NCBI GenBank assembly: GCA_020060625.1
Contig: JAGUZU010000090.1
Span: 1-48,612, forward strand
Source of the DNA: Anaerolineales bacterium
GTDB taxonomy: Bacteria; Chloroflexota; Anaerolineae; Anaerolineales; Villigracilaceae
Direction: 5' to 3'
Length of the DNA stretch: 48,612 bases
Shown here: in pieces, positions 35,430 to 43,772 of the stretch
How positions within the stretch are numbered: the first letter of the stretch is position 1
How the letters are laid out: the number at the start of each line of letters is the position of its first letter
Notes under the pieces: model-generated
The model's database searches: none
Told to the model about the DNA's origin: nothing
Seen by the model: only the letters and a program-made list of their open reading frames with translations
Translations under genes and position numbers: made by a program

Positions 35430-35495
35430 TGGGACGCTGACAAACGCTGATTTCGCTGATTTTTAATGAATTTATCTGCGTTTTTCTGCGTCCCA
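35430..35495. repeat. Palindromic GACGC...GCGTC repeat
   Basis: TGGGACGC (35430-35437) pairs with GCGTCCCA (35488-35495). Between them lie repeated CGCTGATTT and CTGCGTTTTT units that partly pair. The element lies in the 200-bp gap between the hydrolase and homocysteine-methyltransferase genes. A second small hairpin (AATTCTC/GAGAATT, 35495-35520) follows, and a weak stem (35370-35400) lies nearer the hydrolase. I see no gene in this gap. Confidence 0.55.
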
Positions 35496-35542
35496 ATTCT
35501 CAAATGTACGGTAGAGAATTACTGCATATCCTTCCAGACAGG

Positions 35543-36490
35543 TCAGAGTGAGATGACTGGTCTCGCCCATTTGCTCACTTCGCGGATGTGATCCGGCGTG
35601 GTGCGGCAGCATCCGCCGATGATTGCGGCTCCCGCTTCGAACCAGTCTTTGGATTGGGAGCCAAACGAGTCGCAGGAAGTTTCGCCGTGCCAGGTGTTGG
35701 TCTGGGCGTCGTATACTTCGCCGGAGTTGGGGTACACGATGACCGGCTTGTTTGTATTTGCTTTGATCTCACGAATCAAAGATGGGATGTAAAGCGGCGA
35801 CGTGCAGTTGATACCAATCGCAGCGGCTTGTGGTTGTTTATCGAGCCATGCGGCGCAGTCCGCGATGCGCTCGCCATTGCAGATGTGTTCGTCGTCTTTT
35901 GCGCTGAAGCAGAACCATGCGGATGTGTTCGGGAACTCGCGGAGTAATTGGATCAAAGCGCGGGCTTCGATCAGGCATGGAAGGGTTTCGCAGGCTATGA
36001 GGTCCGCGCCGGAGGCGATGAGGGCTTCCAGACGCGGGCGGTGGAATTGAATTAAATCGTCTTCGGTCAGGTTGTAGTCGCCGCGATATTCGGAACCGTC
36101 CGCAAGATACGCGCCGTAAGGACCAATCGAACCTGCCGCCAACGGGCGGACGCGGTTTGCGCGGTTCTCTTCCTTCGACCAGAATTCATCGCGGGCTTCC
36201 TTTGCGAGCCGCACAGACTTTTTTATCAGGTCAATGGCTTGCTCGCGGTTCAAGCCGCGCGTGGCGAACCCTTCGACAGTTGCCTGATAACTGGCGGTGA
36301 TGGCAAAGTCCGCGCCCGCGTTGAAATAATCGAGATGCACCTGGCGGATGAGTTCGGGCTGGTCGAGCAAAATTCTCGCAGACCAGAGCGCGTCGTTCAG
36401 GTCGCAGCCGCGGCGCTCCAGTTCGGTTGCAAGCGCTCCATCCAGAATGGCAATCTTTTGGTTTTGTAAAAGGGTTTCAATCGGGTTCAT
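35543..36490 (-). CDS. mmuM: Homocysteine S-methyltransferase
   Basis: A 315-aa zinc enzyme that moves a methyl group to homocysteine, forming methionine; the best-known donors are S-methylmethionine and AdoMet. Seen are ILDGALATELERRGCDL at the N-terminus, FAITASYQATVEGF, and the zinc cysteines in GINCTSP and in GGCCRTTPDH (Cys294-Cys295). It resembles MmuM/YagD proteins and also the first module of cobalamin-dependent methionine synthase. Its ATG overlaps the stop of the folate-corrinoid methyltransferase gene by 4 bp, so the two are translationally linked. The last gene of the MttB cluster. Confidence 0.9.
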   Translation of the reverse strand: MNPIETLLQNQKIAILDGALATELERRGCDLNDALWSARILLDQPELIRQVHLDYFNAGADFAITASYQATVEGFATRGLNREQAIDLIKKSVRLAKEARDEFWSKEENRANRVRPLAAGSIGPYGAYLADGSEYRGDYNLTEDDLIQFHRPRLEALIASGADLIACETLPCLIEARALIQLLREFPNTSAWFCFSAKDDEHICNGERIADCAAWLDKQPQAAAIGINCTSPLYIPSLIREIKANTNKPVIVYPNSGEVYDAQTNTWHGETSCDSFGSQSKDWFEAGAAIIGGCCRTTPDHIREVSKWARPVISL

Positions 36491-37359
36491 TTTGCCGCCG
36501 CTTCCGCCTCGCGCAGTTTTTCCGTCGCGCGGAAATATTTGAGATAGCGCATCGAGTTTGCGTCGCGTCCCAGCAGCAGGTCTGTTGCGCGAATCGCGCT
36601 GCCGAGTTTGATCGGGTCGGTAATGGAACAGGTCGCGCCCGCTTGCATTGCAATCGAAAGCATCGCCGCATTGACCGAATGGCGATCCGGCAGCCCAAAC
36701 GAAACGTTGCTTGCGCCGAGGCTGATATTCACACCGAATTCGTTGCGGATCAACTCGATGGCTTTGAGCGTGATCGTTGCCGCCTTGCTGTCGTGTCCGA
36801 CGGTCATCACCAGTGGGTCTATGATGATGTCTTCGATGGGGATGCCGATCTTCGCCGCGCGTTCGATGACCTTTGCCGCCGCGGCGAGACGTCCCTCCGC
36901 TGTGGGCGGGATGCCTTCGTCGGCAATCGTCAACCCGATGACTGCCGCGCCTCTTTCCTTGACGATGGGCAGGACACTCGCCAGTTGCTTTTCCTCCCCG
37001 TTGACGGAGTTCACGAGCGGCTTGCCGCCCTTAACGGCGCTCAACCCCGCTTCGAGAATCTTCGGCTCGTTCGAGTCAATGCACAGCGGCACATCCGTTA
37101 CAGACTGAATCGCTTCCACCACCAGTGGCATGACCTCGGCTTCTTCAATTTGTGGATGCCCCACGTTCACGTCCAACACATCCGCGCCCCAATCCACCTG
37201 GCGTTTGGCGAGATGTTTGACATAGTCCATGTTCCGTTCCACCAGCGCCTGACCGAGTTTCTTGATACCCGTCGGGTTCAACTTCTCGCCGATGATGACG
37301 AACGGTTTGTCAATGCCGATGACGACTTCCTTCTTTTCCGATTTAAGTATGGTGTGCAT
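36487..37359 (-). CDS. Methyltetrahydrofolate:corrinoid methyltransferase (pterin-binding)
   Basis: A 290-aa TIM-barrel protein of the pterin-binding family (AcsE/MtgA and MetH folate module). Segments seen are IGEKLNPTG, ADVLDVNVGHP, LCIDSNEPKILEAGL, VNSVNGE, DPLVMTVGHD and LGASNVSFGLPDRHSVN. It carries methyl groups between a corrinoid protein and tetrahydrofolate. In this cluster it is the natural second methyltransferase for the MttB proteins and the corrinoid protein at 47.0-47.7 kb. The ATG at 37359 follows GGAGGG; codons upstream of it lie in repeat copy B. Confidence 0.93.
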   Translation of the reverse strand: MHTILKSEKKEVVIGIDKPFVIIGEKLNPTGIKKLGQALVERNMDYVKHLAKRQVDWGADVLDVNVGHPQIEEAEVMPLVVEAIQSVTDVPLCIDSNEPKILEAGLSAVKGGKPLVNSVNGEEKQLASVLPIVKERGAAVIGLTIADEGIPPTAEGRLAAAAKVIERAAKIGIPIEDIIIDPLVMTVGHDSKAATITLKAIELIRNEFGVNISLGASNVSFGLPDRHSVNAAMLSIAMQAGATCSITDPIKLGSAIRATDLLLGRDANSMRYLKYFRATEKLREAEAAAK

Positions 37360-37376
37360 TGTGCCCTCCAGAAAAT

Positions 37377-37472
37377 TGTGTCGTTGCGAGTGACGCCTCG
37401 GCGCCACGAAGCAATCCCCCGCTAACTGGGAGGTTGCTTCGGGCGAAAGAGCGCCGCCACTCGCAACGACAT
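37377..37472. repeat. Dispersed palindromic element, copy B
   Basis: The element begins TGTCGTTGCGAG and ends CTCGCAACGACA, exact reverse complements. The inner arms GAAGCAATCCCCC and GGGAGGTTGCTTC pair imperfectly. It fills the gap between the folate-corrinoid methyltransferase and the M20 gene, and its last base touches the M20 stop codon. Confidence 0.85.
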
Positions 37473-38629
37473 TATGACTTCAAAAATCTCACCGCCGTCT
37501 CCGCCAGAACCGCCGTGCCGATGGGCAGGGCGCGTTCGTCCAAATCGAATTTGGGATGATGAAGTTCGTACACTTCGCGTCCTTCGATTTTTGTGCCAAG
37601 CGTGTACATTGCGCCTGGCGCGTCCCGCAGGAACTCGGGAAAATCCTCCGCGCCGAGAGTCTTGTGCATCGGGTGGACTTTGTCTTCGCCGAGTAAATCC
37701 TTGCCGACCTTTTCGATGACTTCCGCGACATGCCTGTCGTTGACCAGCGGCAGACCGCCGAAGAGGAAATCCAATTCGTAATCGCCGCCGAGCGCCTTGA
37801 CGATCTCGAAGACCCGTGTCACTTCCTCGCGGATAAACTTCTGTGTTTCCAGCGAGGTGAAGCGGATTGTGCCTTTCATCTCCACTTGGTCGGGAATAAC
37901 GTTTTCCGTAAAGCCGCCGTTGACCGAGCCGATGCTGACCACCGCCGGTTCGAACGGATCGAGTTTACGGGAAGTGATCGCGTTCAATCCCGTGATGACA
38001 TGCGCAAGCATCACAAAGGGGTCTTTGGATTTATGCGGATATGCCCCATGCCCGCCGACTCCTTTGATGGTCGCCGTCCACGAATCCACACCGCCACCGC
38101 TCGGACCTTCGTTGATGGCAATCGTCCCGACAGGCTTGGTTGGGTCTACGTGCTGTGCGATGACGTAGTCCGCGCCGTCCACTGCGCCTTCCGCATACAT
38201 GCGCTGCGCGCCGCTCTTGCCTTCTTCGTCCGCGGTTTCTTCGCAGGGTTGGAAGAGAAAACGCACGCGCCCGTTAAGTTTTTCCTTTGCCAAAATCCGC
38301 GCCGCGCCCAATGCCATTGCCGTATGTGAGTCATGTCCGCAGGCGTGCATCTTGCCTTCGTTTTGCGAGACGTATTCCGTTTCGTTCTGCTCGAAAATGG
38401 GAAGCGCGTCCATGTCCGCGCGGATGGCGACGACCTTGCCGCCCTCGCCTATTTCCGCGACCACGCCTGTTTTGCCCACCCCGCGCTTGACTCGATATCC
38501 CATCTTTTCCAGTTCATCCGCTACGATGCCTGCCGTGCGGTGGACATCGAATCCCGTTTCGGGGTGCTGGTGAAAATCCCGACGCCATTCGATGAGTTCT
38601 TCAGAAATTGCATGAGCCTGCTTGAGCAT
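37472..38629 (-). CDS. M20D family amidohydrolase (N-acyl amino acid hydrolase type)
   Basis: A 385-aa M20 peptidase-family protein. Metal-binding and catalytic segments are AIRADMDALP, MHACGHDSHTA (Cys97, His99), FQPCEETADEEG (Glu130-131), AQHVDP (His160) and LGAEDF near the end. This is the M20D pattern, as in hippurate, N-acetyl-diaminopimelate and indole-acetyl amino acid hydrolases. It would release an amino acid from an N-acyl conjugate. The ATG at 38629 follows AAGGA; the open frame upstream lies in non-coding repeat. It lies within the MttB cluster on the same strand, so its substrate may be a precursor of the methylated compound; this is inference. Confidence 0.9.
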   Translation of the reverse strand: MLKQAHAISEELIEWRRDFHQHPETGFDVHRTAGIVADELEKMGYRVKRGVGKTGVVAEIGEGGKVVAIRADMDALPIFEQNETEYVSQNEGKMHACGHDSHTAMALGAARILAKEKLNGRVRFLFQPCEETADEEGKSGAQRMYAEGAVDGADYVIAQHVDPTKPVGTIAINEGPSGGGVDSWTATIKGVGGHGAYPHKSKDPFVMLAHVITGLNAITSRKLDPFEPAVVSIGSVNGGFTENVIPDQVEMKGTIRFTSLETQKFIREEVTRVFEIVKALGGDYELDFLFGGLPLVNDRHVAEVIEKVGKDLLGEDKVHPMHKTLGAEDFPEFLRDAPGAMYTLGTKIEGREVYELHHPKFDLDERALPIGTAVLAETAVRFLKS

Positions 38630-38718
38630 GGTGTTTTTTCCTTTTGGGGTTGTGTGGTGTGAGGTAAGTAGACAAGTACAACACGTATACAAGTATACAC
38701 GTCGAACCGCGCGCCTGC

Positions 38719-38782
38719 GTACCTATGTACTTGTGTACCTGTGTACCTGTGTACCTGTGTACCTGTGTACCTGTTTACCTGC
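38719..38782. repeat. 8-bp tandem repeat GTACCTGT
   Basis: Seven consecutive 8-bp units (GTACCTAT, GTACTTGT, then five exact GTACCTGT) and one diverged unit (TTACCTGC) run up to the stop codon of the 471-aa MttB gene. The remainder of the 153-bp gap to the M20 gene also holds GTATAC-type fragments but no gene. Confidence 0.9.
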
Positions 38783-40198
38783 CTACTTCCTCCTCACCAT
38801 CTCTTTTTCCGCCGCTGCCATAATTCGATCAAGTTCCTGCTCCTGCTGAGGCTCCAGCGGCGGGACCTGGTGCTCGCGTAATATTCTTTCCGCTTCATCA
38901 ACGGCGTGATCTGCCATTTGTTTTCCGCCTTTGTTCTCCCAGGTTTCCCATGAATTGCGTTCGGCAAGTTTGGTCAACGTCAGTTCGCCTGCCTTGAGAT
39001 GTTTGAGCGTGTGCTTCTGACCGAGGAAATTGCGCGTGCCGTCCATCACGTTGCCGATGATCTCAACCGCAAGGTGTTCCACATCCGCGGATAAACCTTG
39101 CCGCAGGCGCATCACCCCGCCGACAAATTCATTATCCAATACCATCTGGGCGTATGAGCCCATCACGCCTGCTTCCATCTCGCCAATGCCTGAGAGTTCG
39201 TCCGCCCCAGCCAGCGCGGGGATGGCGGCGTTCAGTCCGCGTTCGAATGTGTTCTGTGCGTCGAGAGTGTGTGCATTGGTCGAGAATCCATATACGTTGA
39301 CGCTGAATCCGTAATAATGTCCGAGTTGAACCGTGCCGGCAGAGGATAAGCCCAACTCCACGCCGCCCCAGATCAATCCCGTGCGCGGCTCCAACATCCC
39401 AAGTCTTCCACAATAAACCGCCGCACAGCCGGGGTTGACGATCTGCGCCATGACCAGCAATGCCAGCGTCTCCGCGCTTTGCTGAACGAGGCTGCCTGTG
39501 ATCGTCATCGGCGAGGTCGCGCCGCCGGTGGGGGCGGGGAGGTTGGCGCAGATCACGCCCGCTTTCGCCATCTCGACAATCGCCGCCGCGGCGGGGTCGT
39601 GAATCGTCAGCGGGCTGACCGGCGAAAGCGAGAGCGTCAACTCTTCGGGAGGCGTACCCACCACGGCTGCCATTTCGACGGCGTATTTCACTTCTTCCGC
39701 GAATTGAATGCCGGGTCCCTGGATCGGCTTGGTGGTGTGCGGCAGCGTGTGGCGGTACATGAACAGCGACATCAACTCGCCCGGCACATCCTGCGGCGTG
39801 AAGAACGGCGTGACGGTGTGTGCGTTTGGCAATGCGTCCAGCAAACGGGTTGAATCAATCACGTCCCGGTCGGTTGCGATGCGCCGTGTGCCAGTTTTAG
39901 CGTCGAACACATCCCGCGCGCCGCCAAGATTATGGAAGTATAAATTCCCGCCGCCCAATTCGTTGACCTGTCCATTGCGCCCGCGGATCGTCGGGCGTTT
40001 GTTCGCTTTGGCGATGCAATCCATCACAAGGTCGGGCGGCATCAGAACACGATTGTCTTTCATCGTACAGCCCGCTTGAAGCAGAGTGTTCAAACTCGGC
40101 TTGTGCGTCCAGATGATGCCCACTTCGCTCATCACCCTTAGCGTGGCTTCGTGCATCGCTTTTACATCGTCATCGGATAAAAAATTCAACGGCGGCAT
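38783..40198 (-). CDS. MttB-superfamily corrinoid-dependent methyltransferase (copy 4)
   Basis: A 471-aa TIM-barrel protein of the trimethylamine-methyltransferase (MttB) superfamily. N-terminal LNFLSDDDVKAMHEATLRVM and central APTGGATSPMTITGSLVQQ, with NPGCAAVYCG nearby, are typical of the family. The reading frame has no internal amber codon, so it is a non-pyrrolysine member, like glycine-betaine, carnitine or proline-betaine demethylases. It belongs to a different subgroup from copies 2 and 3. GGAG precedes ATG 40198. It would move a methyl group from a quaternary or tertiary amine to the corrinoid protein; the substrate is unknown. Confidence 0.9.
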   Translation of the reverse strand: MPPLNFLSDDDVKAMHEATLRVMSEVGIIWTHKPSLNTLLQAGCTMKDNRVLMPPDLVMDCIAKANKRPTIRGRNGQVNELGGGNLYFHNLGGARDVFDAKTGTRRIATDRDVIDSTRLLDALPNAHTVTPFFTPQDVPGELMSLFMYRHTLPHTTKPIQGPGIQFAEEVKYAVEMAAVVGTPPEELTLSLSPVSPLTIHDPAAAAIVEMAKAGVICANLPAPTGGATSPMTITGSLVQQSAETLALLVMAQIVNPGCAAVYCGRLGMLEPRTGLIWGGVELGLSSAGTVQLGHYYGFSVNVYGFSTNAHTLDAQNTFERGLNAAIPALAGADELSGIGEMEAGVMGSYAQMVLDNEFVGGVMRLRQGLSADVEHLAVEIIGNVMDGTRNFLGQKHTLKHLKAGELTLTKLAERNSWETWENKGGKQMADHAVDEAERILREHQVPPLEPQQEQELDRIMAAAEKEMVRRK

Positions 40199-40238
40199 GG
40201 ATTCTCCTCTTCTAAAATCGACCATAAACGACAGACCA

Positions 40239-40283
40239 TTGACCATAAGGTCGTCCATCGTCTATGGTCAATCGTCCATCGTC
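40239..40283. repeat. Inverted and tandem GGTC/ATCGTC repeat overlapping the S9 stop
   Basis: TTGACCATA (40239-40247) pairs with TATGGTCAA (40263-40271). ATCGTC-type units continue to about 40283. The stop codon and the last few codons of the S9 peptidase gene lie in this repeat, which also fills the gap to MttB copy 4. Confidence 0.7.
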
Positions 40284-42121
40284 AGTATTCTTTCTAAAAA
40301 CTCCACCCGCTTCACTTCCGCATCGATCACATTCTCGATATTCAAAAACGAATGACCCTCGCCTTCATACAAAAGCAATTCTACTTCCTTTCCCAACTCG
40401 ATCAATTTGTCCCGCGCTTCCATCGAATCAGAAGCGGGGCAGCGCGGGTCGTTCTCGCCGCAGAGCATTTGCACGGGCGCATTCACGCGATCCAAAAAGA
40501 AATAGGGCGAACGGTCATGCCACAATTCTTTATTGTCTTCGGGGTCGCCCATGTTCTCGATATTCCAATGCTGCAAATCCTCGCGCGAATCCTTATGCGA
40601 TTTAAACCAATTCAAAAACGGCACCACCGCCGAACCGCCCGCAAACAATTCGGGATACATCGTCAAACAGCACATCGTCAAATACCCGCCGTGGCTTCGT
40701 CCCGTCACCGCGATTTTTTCCGCCAGCCCATTCTCCAACAAGTACTTCGCGCCTGCCGCGCAATCGTCGTTGTCCACGCCGCCCATGTCGTAGCGGCTTG
40801 CGTTTTGCCACTTCCTGCCATAACCTGTCGAGCCGCGATAATTTGGCGCAAGCACTGTCCAGCCGCGCGATGCCAGATAACTCATGGACGGCTCCCACCC
40901 AAATGAAAAATGCCAGTTCGGTCCGCCGTGAATGTTCAGAATCGCGCGTTTGCTCTCCCCGCGATATAACAACGCGGGCACTTGCGTACCATCCATTCCC
41001 GTGTACGAAATTTCTTCAGGCTGCACAAAATTCAATTCTTCATCCAACGACTTCGTGAGTTGGGTCGTCTCGCCGCTTTTCAAATGTATCTTCCATAAGT
41101 CAGGCGGGTGATTGACATCCTCATACACAAGGACGACTCCATCGGATACAAACTGCGGAAACGCATGGACTCCGTCACCGACTTTCGCTTGACGAAGTTT
41201 TCCGCCTCTTTCCCAAAACTGAAAGCTGGTTCTCGTGCCTTCGCCGTGTACCCAGCCGACGATTTCCCCGCTTCGCGACCAGGCAGGCTGTGTATCATCG
41301 CCTATGGAGTCCGTCAGCCAGGCGATTTCCTGCGTCTCAACATCGTAAATTCCAATGTTGTGCCACTCGCCATTTTCACACGAAAACGCCAGTGACTTGG
41401 AATCAGGCGACCAGGCGGGGTGCTGCGCGTTCAACGGCTTGCCATCCATCATCAACTGCACCGTGCGGACTTTCGGTCCCTTGCGCCGTCCAATGGGGAC
41501 GATGTGAATACTGCGATCACTCGCCGTCGACTCGGACTCTACTGCAATCCACATCCCATTGGGCGACCAGACCGCATCCCAGCAGGGATGGAAGATATTC
41601 CTCAGCATACGCAAGCCGCTTCCATCCAGCGGCAGCACATACAATGCGAACTGTCCCTTGGCTTCGGATAGCACCGCCAGCTTTTCCCCATCAGGCGACC
41701 ATGACATATTCGGCTGGTTGGCATACAAAATTTGCGGTGTGAGGTCTGTGGTGATGTTTGTTTTCAGATCGTGGACGCAAATGTGATAAGACTCGCTGCC
41801 GTCAATATCCAATGCAAAAGCGATCTTCGTGCCGTCGGGCGAAAAGCGCGGAGAGAATTTAGCGCCTTTCAATGTCGTTGCGAGGGGCTGCTGGTCGAGT
41901 AGCGTTTTTTGCGTATCGAAACCCAGCCCCGAAGCAACCTTCTCATTTAACTGGGGATTGCTTCGTCGCCGCTTCGCGTCTCCTCGCAATGACATGCTCC
42001 ACAACTCCCAACTCCCCGATTTATTCCACGAAAAGACGATCTTACTTTCATCAGGAGAGACAGCAAACGGCAAGCCGTTATCCACATTGGGGATGCGGAG
42101 GAATTCGGGGAGGGTCAGCAT
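40268..42121 (-). CDS. S9 family prolyl-oligopeptidase-like peptidase
   Basis: A 617-aa cytosolic serine peptidase with an N-terminal beta propeller (FSPDGTKIAF-type repeats at 92-101 and later) and a C-terminal alpha/beta-hydrolase domain. The catalytic residues are Ser476 in GRSHGGYL, Asp558 in CGENDPRCP and His590 in EGEGHSF. Residues 43-86 (from MSLRGDAKRRRSNP to ATTLKG) do not look like propeller sequence. They are the in-frame translation of dispersed palindrome copy C. The ATG at 42121 starts before a typical N-terminus; upstream codons lie in repeats. It sits within the MttB cluster. Its last codons come from another repeat. Confidence 0.88.
   Translation of the reverse strand: MLTLPEFLRIPNVDNGLPFAVSPDESKIVFSWNKSGSWELWSMSLRGDAKRRRSNPQLNEKVASGLGFDTQKTLLDQQPLATTLKGAKFSPRFSPDGTKIAFALDIDGSESYHICVHDLKTNITTDLTPQILYANQPNMSWSPDGEKLAVLSEAKGQFALYVLPLDGSGLRMLRNIFHPCWDAVWSPNGMWIAVESESTASDRSIHIVPIGRRKGPKVRTVQLMMDGKPLNAQHPAWSPDSKSLAFSCENGEWHNIGIYDVETQEIAWLTDSIGDDTQPAWSRSGEIVGWVHGEGTRTSFQFWERGGKLRQAKVGDGVHAFPQFVSDGVVLVYEDVNHPPDLWKIHLKSGETTQLTKSLDEELNFVQPEEISYTGMDGTQVPALLYRGESKRAILNIHGGPNWHFSFGWEPSMSYLASRGWTVLAPNYRGSTGYGRKWQNASRYDMGGVDNDDCAAGAKYLLENGLAEKIAVTGRSHGGYLTMCCLTMYPELFAGGSAVVPFLNWFKSHKDSREDLQHWNIENMGDPEDNKELWHDRSPYFFLDRVNAPVQMLCGENDPRCPASDSMEARDKLIELGKEVELLLYEGEGHSFLNIENVIDAEVKRVEFLERILTMDD
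41873..41995. repeat. Dispersed palindromic element, copy C, inside a gene
   Basis: It begins TGTCGTTGCGAG and ends CTCGCAATGACA. The inner arms GAAGCAACCTTCTC and GGGGATTGCTTCGTC match other copies. It is the longest kind of copy (about 123 bp) and is read in frame through the S9 peptidase gene, adding about 41 residues. Confidence 0.85.
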
Positions 42122-42157
42122 GGTGGTGTGAGGTGTGAGAAACGGGAAATAAGAAAC

Positions 42158-42209
42158 GAGTAACGAGGGGCATTGTAACTCGTAACCTGTAACCTGTAAC
42201 TCGTTACTC
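42158..42209. repeat. Inverted repeat enclosing GTAACCT tandem units
   Basis: GAGTAACGAG (42158-42167) pairs exactly with CTCGTTACTC (42200-42209). Between them are four GTAACTC/GTAACCT units. On the minus strand it directly follows the stop codon of MttB copy 3, so its hairpin may affect read-through to the S9 gene. Confidence 0.75.
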
Positions 42210-43685
42210 TCAAGCAGGCGCGAGTTCATCCAATCTTGGCAATTCTTCCATCCCCGCCTTTTTAGCGAGATCCAAAACAAGAACATGGACGTCCGCCAGA
42301 TGGACGGGATCAAGTGCGGGTCGAGAGAATGAAGCGAGGATTTCCGTCACCTGCTCCCTGGCGCGGGTAAAAGTATCCGGCGAGCCGCCCTGCTTCCATC
42401 CACGAATCGAATCGCGGTCAATGATTTTTGTGGGCAGGTGTTGTTCCTTTTGGAAGAGTTGCATGGTGATCTTTTGTTTGAGGAAGTCGCCGCCTTTGAA
42501 ATTGACGCCTTCAAAGAATTCGGTGGCGAGGGTTTCTGATTGTATCTTCATTCCTTCGAGCAGACGCTTTGCCATTGAAATTGACTCTGCGTCGATGACG
42601 AGTTTTTCGGGGCTTTGGCATAAAAGCGAATCAATCATGCCTGCGCCGGAGATCATATTGACGCCGCTTAACGCGCCGACGAGAAAACCCATACCGCTTT
42701 CGATGCCCGCTTGCATGTCGAGGATTTTCGCGTCGGTGGCGCCGAGGTAGGTGTGCGTGGGCAGCCCCAGCGATTTGCCGACCTGCGCGTAGGACGAGTC
42801 AATCATGGCGGTTTCGATGGCGCCATAAGGCGTGCCGCCTTTGCGCATCTCGAAGATCGCTGGCGCGCCGCCCCACACGATGGGCGAACCCGCGCGCGCG
42901 AGTTGATGAATGGCGATGCCCGAAAGGCACTCTGCCGCGTGTTGGGTGACCGCGCCAAGCAATGTCACGGGAGCCGCCGCGCCTGCCAGCGGCATGGAGA
43001 CGATCTCGGCGGGGATGCCCGCTCGCGCGAGTTCGATCAATTGACCCGCGCCGAAGTTTGACCAGATCAACGGCGGCGAGGGGCAGGCATCAAAGATGGC
43101 GCGCGGTTTCTCGCGCAGTTTATCCCGTCCGCCTGCGAAGATGGCGAGCATGTCAATCATCGCATGGACGGTCTGATTGGTGAATGCGCCTGTGACAATC
43201 GGTTTTTTGGAATACAGCATGACCAGATACAAACGATACAGGTCATGGATGTCTTTCGGTACATCGTGACAGACCACCGCCGTGGATTGCGCGTCGTATT
43301 GCGGCAGGCTTTCCGCAACCTTGATAACGCGGATCAAGTCGGCGGTTTCGGCGGTCTTGTGTTCCAGCGTCTCCGGGATGAGGACGGAGATGCCCGAGGA
43401 TCCCGGGTCGAAGTGAACCGCATCGCCTCCATACCGGACTTTGGGCTTGCCCTCGTAGTCGTACAGTTGGAACTCGCGCGGGACCGTTTCCAATGCCTTG
43501 CGGACGATTTGTTCTGGAACGCGGACGACCTGCGTTTCTTCGTTCACGTCCGCGCCGGCTTCGGCAAGCAACTGCCTTGCTTCCGCGTTCTGTACCTTGA
43601 TGCCGGGCTTGAGCATCAGTTGATAGGCTTCGTCGAGGATGCGGGAGATCAGGGCATCGTCGAGCAGGGATAACTTGGGTTGCAT
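42210..43685 (-). CDS. MttB-superfamily corrinoid-dependent methyltransferase (copy 3)
   Basis: A 491-aa MttB-superfamily protein with no internal amber codon. Segments include LSLLDDALISRILDEAYQLM, PPLIWSNFGAGQLIELARAG, LAGAAAPVTLLGAVTQH and PTHTYLGATDAKI. It is closely related to copy 2, located immediately upstream; most positions are identical in the central barrel, so the two arose by tandem duplication. GGAGG precedes the ATG. The methyl donor is unknown. Keeping both copies suggests two different but related substrates, or gene dosage. Confidence 0.92.
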   Translation of the reverse strand: MQPKLSLLDDALISRILDEAYQLMLKPGIKVQNAEARQLLAEAGADVNEETQVVRVPEQIVRKALETVPREFQLYDYEGKPKVRYGGDAVHFDPGSSGISVLIPETLEHKTAETADLIRVIKVAESLPQYDAQSTAVVCHDVPKDIHDLYRLYLVMLYSKKPIVTGAFTNQTVHAMIDMLAIFAGGRDKLREKPRAIFDACPSPPLIWSNFGAGQLIELARAGIPAEIVSMPLAGAAAPVTLLGAVTQHAAECLSGIAIHQLARAGSPIVWGGAPAIFEMRKGGTPYGAIETAMIDSSYAQVGKSLGLPTHTYLGATDAKILDMQAGIESGMGFLVGALSGVNMISGAGMIDSLLCQSPEKLVIDAESISMAKRLLEGMKIQSETLATEFFEGVNFKGGDFLKQKITMQLFQKEQHLPTKIIDRDSIRGWKQGGSPDTFTRAREQVTEILASFSRPALDPVHLADVHVLVLDLAKKAGMEELPRLDELAPA

Positions 43686-43772
43686 GGTGCCTCCGTTTTG
43701 AGATACAAGAAACGAGATATGAGTGACGAATTCTTCCTCGTTACTTGTTACTTTGGTTATCCCAGGAGGAAT

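Noticed and set aside
38719-38782. Tandem array considered as a CRISPR
   Set aside because: Units are 8 bp with no unique spacers and no cas genes are in the window.
42122-42313. N-terminal extension of the S9 peptidase reaching to 42313
   Set aside because: The extra codons read through a repeat and the antisense-free end of MttB copy 3; the ATG at 42121 gives a normal family N-terminus.
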